Shown in pieces: positions 4,804 through 9,628 of a stretch of DNA of 9,628 bases (its first letter is position 1; each line of letters begins with the position of its first letter). The notes below the pieces were generated by a model. The model did no database searches, was not told the DNA's origin, and worked only from the letters and a program-made list of their open reading frames with translations. The translations under genes and the position numbers were made by a program. The stretch is from positions 1 through 9,628 of the forward strand of contig JAOPYS010000430.1 in NCBI GenBank assembly GCA_025964465.1, in the 5' to 3' direction. The stretch comes from Thermoleophilia bacterium. GTDB taxonomy: Bacteria; Actinomycetota; Thermoleophilia; Gaiellales; SKUG01.

Positions 4804-6159
4804 CTACGCCGTCAGCTGCCCGATGCGCTGGGCGACGAAGTGCGCGGCCTGGGTCTGGAAGACGAGGTCCTCCACCTCGATGCGTTCGTCGGCTCCGTGC
4901 TTGGTCGCCAGGTTCTGCATCGGGTCGGCGTTGCGAAAGGGGATGAACCCGTAGGTCGTGGAATCGTAGTGCTCGCGCATGAGGTGGCAGTCGGCGAACC
5001 CGTAGCCGAGCGCCGGCACGAGCTGTGCCTCGGGATCGTGCTCGGCCAGGAACGCCTCGATCGCATCGCGCAGGGGGCTGTCGGGGGAGGTGATGAGCCC
5101 ACCCGCGGGCTCCTCCACCTCCAGCTCGTAGTGGCCTTCCCCGAGTGCCTCGCGCACCTCCGCCTCGACCTGCGCGCGGGTGACGCCCGGCAGGGCGATC
5201 GCCTGCACCTGCATCGTCGCGCGCCGGGCCACCACGTTGAGCGGTTCGGGCGATTCGAGCGTGACGGGCTGGAAGGTGGTGCGGGTGAGCGCCCCGACGA
5301 CCTGGTCGAGGCCCGGGTGTGCGCGCCGCGCGATCGCGACCCGCTCCTCGTCGCCCTCGACCCCCGGCGCCAGCACGTCGAGCATCCCCTCGAGTTCCGG
5401 CACCACGACCGTGGGCGACTCCCACGCCTCCAGCCGACCGATCAGCCGGCCCAGCTCGTGGATCGCGTTGCGCTTGATGTCTGGCAGCGACGCGTCGCCG
5501 GTCTCGCCGAGCGCCGTGATGGTGACGGGGCACGAGCGCTTCACGCCGCAGTCGAGCAGGTAGACGGGCCCGACGGGCGTGTCGTAGCGCTCGCCCGACC
5601 CCTCGCCGATCACGAAGTCGGGATTCAGGTCGGGGCGCGCCTCGACCAGGTGCGGCGCGCCGACCTCGGCGTCGCCCACCTCCTCGTCGGACACGAGGAT
5701 CAGCATGATGTCGCCGCGCGGCTCGAAGCCCGCGCGTGCCAGCCGCGCGAGCGCCACGGTCGTCGCGGCGACCTGGCACTTCATGTCGACCGTGCCGCGA
5801 CCCCAGATCGCGCCGTCCCGCTCCACCGCCGCGAACGGCTCCTCGGACCAGTCCTCGCGGTCGACCGGCACGACGTCGAGGTGCCCGAGGAACCCCAGCG
5901 ACGGGCCACCGCCCGAGCCGCGCAGGCGCACGATCAGGTTGGCGCGGTCGTCCTCCTTCACGACCCGCTCCGTGTCGAGCCCGGCGTCGCGGGCGAACGC
6001 CTCGATGATCGCCAGCGCCTGCGTCTCGTGGCCCGGAGGGTTCGACGTGTCACACGACACCAGCTGCCGCAGCAGCGTCACGACCTCGTCACGGACGTCG
6101 TCGGCGGCGAGCGGAGCGATCGAGGGAGCATCGGTCGAGGGGGCTGAAGCGTCGGGCAT
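4804..6159 (-). CDS. M20-family zinc metallopeptidase/deacylase (DapE/ArgE/CPG2 type)
   Basis: The 451-residue length fits the family. Motifs appear in order: GHLDVVP with H93 and D95; WGRGTVDMK with bridging D125; SDEEVG with catalytic E159 and zinc ligand E160; IGEGS with E186; and the final zinc ligand H421 in TKHGADER. These form a di-zinc centre that hydrolyses an amide bond of an amino-acid or peptide substrate in the cytoplasm. Residues about 205-320 are the inserted dimerisation (lid) domain. In it the usual G-H-A-S-x-P reads GDASLP, with D222 replacing the His that normally reaches the partner's active site. The start at 6159 is supported by GGAG (6168-6171) with an eight-base spacer; residues 2-20 are a poorly conserved Ala/Ser/Asp leader, not a signal peptide. 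It heads a probable M20-kinase-HAD transcription unit. The substrate is unknown; dapE is not claimed. Confidence 0.88.
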   Translation of the reverse strand: MPDASAPSTDAPSIAPLAADDVRDEVVTLLRQLVSCDTSNPPGHETQALAIIEAFARDAGLDTERVVKEDDRANLIVRLRGSGGGPSLGFLGHLDVVPVDREDWSEEPFAAVERDGAIWGRGTVDMKCQVAATTVALARLARAGFEPRGDIMLILVSDEEVGDAEVGAPHLVEARPDLNPDFVIGEGSGERYDTPVGPVYLLDCGVKRSCPVTITALGETGDASLPDIKRNAIHELGRLIGRLEAWESPTVVVPELEGMLDVLAPGVEGDEERVAIARRAHPGLDQVVGALTRTTFQPVTLESPEPLNVVARRATMQVQAIALPGVTRAQVEAEVREALGEGHYELEVEEPAGGLITSPDSPLRDAIEAFLAEHDPEAQLVPALGYGFADCHLMREHYDSTTYGFIPFRNADPMQNLATKHGADERIEVEDLVFQTQAAHFVAQRIGQLTA

Positions 6160-6298
6160 GGCGTGGTCTCCGGTCTGGCGTCGAGCGTGCGGTGACGAGT
6201 ATCGCGGCGGTTGCCCCATCCATGCCCCTGCTCGCAACCGAGATGCACCGAGTTGCCTCGATTTACGAGCTTTCGGTCGGGTCGTTCGCGCGCCCAAC

Positions 6299-6314
6299 CT
6301 CCCCAGATGGGGAG
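6299..6314 (+). promoter_or_regulatory. 6-4-6 hairpin in the gap before the 6394 gene
   Basis: CTCCCC, AGAT loop, GGGGAG form a compact perfect stem-loop 80 bases upstream of the ATG at 6394. The gap (6160-6393) separates divergent genes, so the element could be in the leader of the plus gene or be an operator. It lacks a T-tract. I see no convincing -35/-10 pair elsewhere in this 234-base gap. Confidence 0.3.
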
Positions 6315-6393
6315 CGAGGGCACCCGGACTGGGCCTGCGCGGCGACGACGCCGCGCCCGATGCAGAGGTCAGAACGAACGGATGGAGCACGCC

Positions 6394-6831
6394 ATGAAGA
6401 CGCGACGCCGACCCGCCCCCACGCCGCAGCCCGCCGCCACGTCGACCGAGTCGATCAGCCTGGAGCAGCTCGAGCGCATCCTCTCGAGCCGCGGCGGCCG
6501 CATGCCCAACGACGCGGTGGTGCTGCGCGAGACCTCCCGTGCACTGCGGGCCGTGACCAACGGGTGCGACTTCGCCACGCTGACGTGCGAGCAGGGGGAG
6601 GCCGGCGTCCGCATCACCGGCGGGCGCGAGGCGCTCGACGTCGCTCGGATGCTGCGCTCACGGGCCGCACTGCGTGGCGACCACTGCTGGGCGGGCATCC
6701 TGGGCCGCCGCCTGCGGTTCCGGATCGTGCGCAGCACCGCCGACGCCACGCCGCCGTCCAGCGGGGCATCCTCGCGGCGGCTGCGGACCGCCACGAAGCT
6801 CGCCGTCAAGGGCGTGCGCCTGGCGACCTAG
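6394..6831 (+). CDS. Hypothetical protein, 145 aa, basic
   Basis: I do not recognise this protein. The ATG at 6394 is preferred over the in-frame ATG at 6382 because GGAG (6384-6387) lies six bases before it. Residues 1-20 are a basic, Pro/Ala/Thr-rich disordered-looking leader. Residues about 21-114 look like a compact alpha/beta domain: helix SLEQLERIL, then NDAVVLRETSRALRAVTN, strand FATLTCE, turn GVRITGGREAL, helix LDVARMLRSRAALRG, and C-terminal basic strand GRRLRFRIVRS. C58, C65 and C98 are the only cysteines. The tail after 115 is Ser/Arg/Lys-rich. There is no membrane segment or signal peptide. Its stop codon overlaps the stop of the converging receiver gene in a CTAG tetranucleotide. 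The neighbouring two-component genes hint at signalling but give no direct evidence. Confidence 0.65.
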   Translation: MKTRRRPAPTPQPAATSTESISLEQLERILSSRGGRMPNDAVVLRETSRALRAVTNGCDFATLTCEQGEAGVRITGGREALDVARMLRSRAALRGDHCWAGILGRRLRFRIVRSTADATPPSSGASSRRLRTATKLAVKGVRLAT

Positions 6832-7244
6832 CCCCCGGACGCGGCCGCGCCTCGCGACCGGATCGCCTCGAGCACCGATCGCAGGGGCGCGAACCCCTCG
6901 TCCTTCGCGACGAGTGCCGCAGCCCCGGCGCGCCTAGCCAGTTCCACGTTCGCCTCGGTGGGTACCGCGGTGAACAGCACGATCTCCGTCGGCAGCCCCT
7001 GCTCGGCCAGGTGCGCGCACACCTCGATGCCGGACCTGCCGGGCATCTGCACGTCGACGACGGCGACGTCAGGGCGCACCCCGGCAATGGCCGCGACGGC
7101 CGCATCACCGTCGGCGGCTTCCGCGACGACCTCCACCCATCCGAGCCGGTCGAGCTGCGCTCGGGTCGCGCCCCGGATGCCGTCGTGATCATCCGCGAGG
7201 ACACACGTGAGCACCCGGCCGTCGGGAGATGGTGGCAGGGACAT
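6828..7244 (-). CDS. Stand-alone response-regulator receiver domain (CheY-like)
   Basis: The 138-residue protein is a single receiver domain with no output domain. The acidic pocket is D18-D19 in LADDH, the phosphoacceptor is D64 in VVDVQMPG, the switch Thr is T92 in LFTAV, and the conserved Lys is K114 in VAKDE, so it should be phosphorylatable. Residues 1-10 are a short leader, and 128-138 an Ala/Gly/Ser tail. It closely resembles the receiver of the LuxR-type regulator at 8448 (for example WVEVVAEA versus WLEVVAEA, and DDH followed by a similar helix). That suggests a shared origin and possibly the same kinase partner. Possible roles are phosphate sink, relay, or competitor for the PAS kinase transcribed divergently 148 bases away. 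The start at 7244 precedes the receiver fold; no strong ribosome binding site is seen. Confidence 0.88.
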   Translation of the reverse strand: MSLPPSPDGRVLTCVLADDHDGIRGATRAQLDRLGWVEVVAEAADGDAAVAAIAGVRPDVAVVDVQMPGRSGIEVCAHLAEQGLPTEIVLFTAVPTEANVELARRAGAAALVAKDEGFAPLRSVLEAIRSRGAAASGG

Positions 7245-7311
7245 GCACCCGCTATTCCCGACGGTCACCGCGGCCCGAGGGCGGTTCGGTCGCAACCTCC
7301 TCAAAGTTGTC

Positions 7312-7331
7312 GGACGGTTCCATCACCGTCC
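7312..7331. promoter_or_regulatory. 7-6-7 inverted repeat centred between divergent signalling genes
   Basis: GGACGGT (7312-7318) and ACCGTCC (7325-7331) form a perfect 20-bp dyad. Its centre is within about 3 bases of the middle of the 148-base gap between the receiver gene (start 7244) and the kinase gene (start 7393). It is a good candidate operator for the NarL-type regulator encoded at 8448, which would give autoregulation of both transcripts. NarL-family sites are often inverted 7-mers, though commonly with shorter spacing. A hairpin role is possible too. Confidence 0.45.
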
Positions 7332-7363
7332 CCTAGGTCGGCGCCCCTCCGGGTAAGAGTCTT

Positions 7364-7381
7364 CTGATTTTCGTCCATCAG
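7364..7381 (+). promoter_or_regulatory. Small inverted repeat touching the kinase ribosome binding site
   Basis: CTGAT (7364-7368) and ATCAG (7377-7381) flank an eight-base loop. The 3' arm overlaps the AGGGG Shine-Dalgarno (7380-7384) of the kinase gene. If it forms in RNA it could lower initiation. The stem is short and partly A/T, so it may be incidental. Confidence 0.2.
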
Positions 7382-7392
7382 GGGTTGTCGTA

Positions 7393-8451
7393 GTGAATTC
7401 CAAGTTCTTCGCACTGGCGCACGACATGTGGTGCGTCGCGTCGCCGGAGGGTCGGTACCGGCAGGTGAATCCCGCGTGGACGCGCGTGCTTGGCTGGGCC
7501 GTCGATGAAGTCACGGGCGAGTCGTTCGAGCGGTTCATCCACCCCGACGACATCTCCGGGGTCGTTGCGATCCTGGACGAGCTGGCGTCGGGGGTAGCAC
7601 CGCCGTCGCGCACGTACCGAATGCGTGCCGCGGACGGCACGTATCGCTCGATCGACTGGCGCTCGTCGGTCGACGTCGAGACGGGCGAGGTCTTCGCGGC
7701 TGGGCGCGACGTCACGGACGAGGAACGGATGCGCCAGCGCCTCGTCGCGCGCGAGCAGGCCCTCGCGCTGCTGGTCGCGCAGCAGTCCAACGAAACCGAG
7801 GAGCTGCTGGCGCGCCTGTCGGGTGACCTGCACGATGCGGCGATCCAGCACCTCGCAGCCGCCCTCATGTTCCTGGAATCCGGCGCCGAACTGCACCCGT
7901 TCGCCGCGGACGCCGCGATCCAGGTGCGCCTCTCCCTCCGGGCACTGCGCCGGATCATGGCCGGCCTCGATCCGCTCGAGGACGCACTCGATCACCCGAA
8001 GACGGGCTTTGCAGACCTGTCCGAGGCCATCGCGACGCAGTTCGGCTCGACGATCGAGTGCGCGGTGTCGGGCATCACGCCACTCCCGGAGGGCGTCGGC
8101 AGGACGGCGTTCCGCGTGGCGCGCGAGGGGTTGATCAATGCGTGCAAGTACGCGCGCAGCGGGCCGATCAGGCTCGAGGTGGGCCTCGCCACCGACTCGG
8201 TGCGCATCGCGGTCCACGACCCTGGGTGCCCCGGCGCCGCCGGACGCGACGAACCGCTCGGCGCGGGGCGTGGGCTGATGCTCCTCGACGCACGGGTGCG
8301 CGCACACGGCGGCGACCTCACCCTGGTGCGTTCGGCGGACGGGACGACGTTGTCGTCGCGGCTGCCGTTCCACGATCCGGCCTTCATCGCCCCGGTCGAG
8401 CATCGCCACGAACTGTCAGGGAGCGACATGCTGAGCGAGGCTGGTCGATGA
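7393..8451 (+). CDS. Soluble PAS-domain histidine kinase (HisKA_3/NarL-partner type)
   Basis: Residues about 3-113 form a PAS sensor domain (NPAWTRVLGW, FERFIHPDD, then the PAC-like YRSIDWRSSVDVETGEVFAAGRDVTDEER split over 84-112). Residues about 114-140 are a linker helix. Residues about 138-200 are a HisKA_3 dimerisation domain with phosphoacceptor H147 in GDLHDAAIQHL. Residues about 235-326 are the ATPase domain: N-box REGLINACKYA with N249, G1-box HDPGCPG with D276, G2-box GAGRGLMLLDARVRAHGG. There is no membrane helix, so the 352-residue kinase acts in the cytoplasm on an internal signal, perhaps redox, light or a ligand; no heme or flavin ligand can be assigned. GTG at 7393 follows AGGGG (7380-7384). 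It overlaps the regulator gene by ATGA, so they are one operon. Confidence 0.9.
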   Translation: MNSKFFALAHDMWCVASPEGRYRQVNPAWTRVLGWAVDEVTGESFERFIHPDDISGVVAILDELASGVAPPSRTYRMRAADGTYRSIDWRSSVDVETGEVFAAGRDVTDEERMRQRLVAREQALALLVAQQSNETEELLARLSGDLHDAAIQHLAAALMFLESGAELHPFAADAAIQVRLSLRALRRIMAGLDPLEDALDHPKTGFADLSEAIATQFGSTIECAVSGITPLPEGVGRTAFRVAREGLINACKYARSGPIRLEVGLATDSVRIAVHDPGCPGAAGRDEPLGAGRGLMLLDARVRAHGGDLTLVRSADGTTLSSRLPFHDPAFIAPVEHRHELSGSDMLSEAGR

Positions 8452-9083
8452 CCGACACCACACCCATCACGTGTGCACTCGTCGACGACCACGAGGTGGT
8501 GCGCGCCGGCACCCGCGCGCGGCTCGAGGGCCTGGACTGGCTGGAGGTGGTCGCGGAGGCGTCCTCCGTCGTCGAGGCTCGAGCGATGCTGGGCCGGTCC
8601 CGCCCTGACCTGATCCTGATGGACGTGCGGCTCCCGGACGGCAGCGGCTTCGACCTCGCGCGCGAGTGGCTGGAGGCGACGCCGAGCATGCGCGTCGTGC
8701 TCTTCTCGGGGTCGGCCACGACGCGGCAGGCGGAGGAAGCCCTCGAGTCCGGGGTCGCCGGGTTCGTGCTCAAGGACTCGTCGCTCACGACGCTGGTCGA
8801 TGCCCTCGTGGCGGCGCGCGACGGTCGCCGCTACCTGGACCCGACCATCGCGGCGGAGATGCTGGCGCCGACCCCCGGCACGACCACCACCCCGCTCTCG
8901 CCCCGGGAGCTGGAGATCCTCGTCCTCATGGCCGACGGCATGCAGAACACGGGCATCGCGCACAAGCTCGGCGTCTCAGCCGAGACGGTCAAGGCACACG
9001 TGTCGAACGTGCTCGCCAAGTTCGGCGTCGATGGGCGCACCGAGGCCGTGGCGAAGGCGCTTCGTTCGGGCCTCATCGACTGA
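8448..9083 (+). CDS. LuxR/NarL-family response regulator
   Basis: The 211-residue protein is the cognate regulator of the upstream kinase. The receiver spans about residues 6-125: acidic pocket D13-D14, phosphoacceptor D59 in LMDVRLPDG, switch S87, and K109 in VLKDS. A linker (about 135-148, Pro/Thr-rich) leads to a LuxR-type helix-turn-helix at about 148-208. That domain starts LSPRELEILVLMADG and has the recognition segment KLGVSAETVKAHVSNVLAKF, so it binds DNA as a dimer after phosphorylation. The ATG overlaps the kinase stop (ATGA, 8448-8451), and GAGG at 8437-8440 is a fair ribosome binding site. Targets are unknown; the inverted repeat at 7312-7331 is the obvious local candidate. The gene converges on the GAF gene with only 16 bases between the stop codons. 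Confidence 0.92.
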   Translation: MTDTTPITCALVDDHEVVRAGTRARLEGLDWLEVVAEASSVVEARAMLGRSRPDLILMDVRLPDGSGFDLAREWLEATPSMRVVLFSGSATTRQAEEALESGVAGFVLKDSSLTTLVDALVAARDGRRYLDPTIAAEMLAPTPGTTTTPLSPRELEILVLMADGMQNTGIAHKLGVSAETVKAHVSNVLAKFGVDGRTEAVAKALRSGLID

Positions 9084-9086
9084 CTT

Positions 9087-9118
9087 CAGCCTCGGGAGGT
9101 CAGCTCGGCTGGAGGCTG
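9087..9118. terminator. Nested hairpin at the convergent regulator/GAF gene junction
   Basis: CAGCCTC (9087-9093) pairs perfectly with GAGGCTG (9112-9118), with GAG (9096-9098) pairing CTC (9104-9106) inside. The structure starts four bases after the regulator stop and overlaps the last codons of the GAF gene. A competing CTGAC/GTCAG repeat (9080-9084 with 9099-9103) contains both TGA stop codons. Position suits a shared terminator; the T-tract is missing. Confidence 0.4.
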
Positions 9119-9628
9119 CCGGCGCGCGCGGCGGACCGCGCGCGGAGGGGCAGTCGGATGCGGCGGCGACCGCTGCGCCGCGCGACCTCGTCGTCGAACT
9201 CGTCCGCCGTGGGCATCGCCGCGTCGATCCATGCGTGCAGCGGGTCGAGCTCGAGCGGCAGTGGCTCGTCGAGGGCGGGCCGCGCCGGCTGCGGGCTGGC
9301 GGCGAGCTGCGGCAACGTCGGTGCGGCGGCCGCGCCGAGCAGCACGGTGGCGGCGGCCTGTGCGAGCTCGCGAAGCGCCGCGACGTGCTGGTCGTCGAAG
9401 TCGCGCGCGCATCCGTCGACCACGCACAGCACCGCCAGCACCGTGCCCGCGCCGTCGGTGATCGGCACGCCGCAGTAGGCGCGGAACCCCGTGCCGTCGG
9501 CGGCGACGAGCGGGTTCTCGGCGAAGTACGGGTCCCGGGCCGCGTCGCGCACGACGAGCGGTGCCTGCCGCGCCGTGACGTGCGTGCAGAACGAGACGTC
9601 GCGCGGCGTCTGGTGGGTCTCGGTGCCG
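9100..9628 (-). CDS. GAF-domain protein, C-terminal part (5' end outside window)
   Basis: The frame is open to the right edge, so the start lies outside. GTG at 9552 is not the real start, since the GAF domain clearly extends upstream of it. The visible 175 residues hold most of a GAF domain: VSFCTHVTARQAPLVVRDA (11-29), RDPYFAENPLV (31-41), FRAYCGVPITDGAGTVLAVL (48-67), LCVVDG (67-72), DFDDQHVAALRELA (76-89). This matches the signalling GAF subgroup with the pattern Y-x-G-x-P and L-C-V-x-D. GAF domains bind small ligands or chromophores in sensor proteins. Residues about 100-140 are an Ala/Pro/Leu-rich linker, and 141-175 a basic tail (RRSGRRRIRLPLRARSAARA) with no output domain. Any kinase or other module would have to be N-terminal. 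Neighbouring two-component genes suggest a signalling role. Confidence 0.82.
   Translation of the reverse strand, partial: GTETHQTPRDVSFCTHVTARQAPLVVRDAARDPYFAENPLVAADGTGFRAYCGVPITDGAGTVLAVLCVVDGCARDFDDQHVAALRELAQAAATVLLGAAAAPTLPQLAASPQPARPALDEPLPLELDPLHAWIDAAMPTADEFDDEVARRSGRRRIRLPLRARSAARAGSLQPS

Noticed and set aside
4106..5779. Long 557-codon minus-strand reading of the kinase with an N-terminal extension
   Set aside because: The extra residues are Arg/Gly/Ala-rich and run out of frame through the M20 gene. The real start is the GTG at 4780 next to the -10 box.
3994..6147. A 717-codon open frame on the plus strand, antisense to the M20, kinase and HAD genes
   Set aside because: Its product is Arg/Pro/His-rich with no recognisable domain, while the minus strand carries three proteins with complete catalytic motifs. 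Long antisense frames are expected at this GC content.
7252..7322. A 23-codon minus-strand ORF upstream of the receiver gene, as a possible leader peptide
   Set aside because: It has an ATG and an acidic start but no clear ribosome binding site, and it overlaps the 7312-7331 dyad. Its size is within chance expectation.
7351..7356. GGGTAA as a stress-sigma -10 for the kinase operon
   Set aside because: No GTTT-like -35 lies at 12-17 bases upstream, so the hexamer alone is not enough.
1..9628. Mobile element, phage, CRISPR array, toxin-antitoxin pair or RNA gene
   Set aside because: No transposase, integrase, terminal repeats, regularly spaced direct repeats, tRNA-like cloverleaf or rRNA segments were seen on either strand.

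Overview
The window is gene-dense, very GC-rich bacterial DNA with strong G/C preference at third codon positions, short intergenic gaps, GTG as well as ATG starts, two probable leaderless promoters and 4-bp stop/start overlaps. This suggests an actinobacterium. The protein mix (HAE-type RND permease, DUF892 ferritin-like protein, PAS/HisKA_3 kinase) would fit the Thermoleophilia/Solirubrobacterales, but that rank is a guess. I see no phage, transposon, CRISPR array, tRNA or rRNA, and composition is even throughout, so this reads as chromosome.

Layout. (1) 1-620, minus strand: the N-terminal part of an RND efflux permease, which runs off the left edge. (2) 866-2351, plus strand: an Ala/Gly-rich protein of unknown function, a small NYN/YacP-like protein with an eroded active site, and an 81-residue zinc-ribbon-like protein with its own promoter. 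A hairpin (2377-2413) separates these from the next block. (3) 2430-6159, minus strand, transcribed right to left: an M20/DapE-type metallopeptidase, then a uridine-kinase-like P-loop kinase, then a HAD phosphatase translationally coupled to the kinase, then a DUF892 ferritin-like protein with a long basic tail and a stress-sigma-like promoter. (4) 6394-7244: an orphan hypothetical protein (plus) that converges on a stand-alone receiver-domain protein (minus), their stop codons overlapping in CTAG. (5) 7393-9083, plus strand: a two-component operon of a soluble PAS/HisKA_3 histidine kinase and a LuxR/NarL response regulator overlapping by ATGA. (6) 9100 to the right edge, minus strand: the C-terminal part of a GAF-domain protein.

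How the genes may work together. The strongest module is regions 4-5. A stand-alone receiver that resembles the receiver of the LuxR regulator is divergently transcribed from the kinase/regulator pair. A perfect 7-6-7 inverted repeat sits in the middle of the 148-bp gap between them. This suggests a three-protein phosphorelay or phosphate-sink circuit with a shared operator (inference). The GAF protein next door may be another signal-input component. The M20-kinase-HAD group looks like housekeeping or salvage metabolism. I found no clear new defence or mobile system; the most unusual points are the extra receiver, the tailed ferritin-like protein, and the altered catalytic positions in the M20 and NYN proteins.
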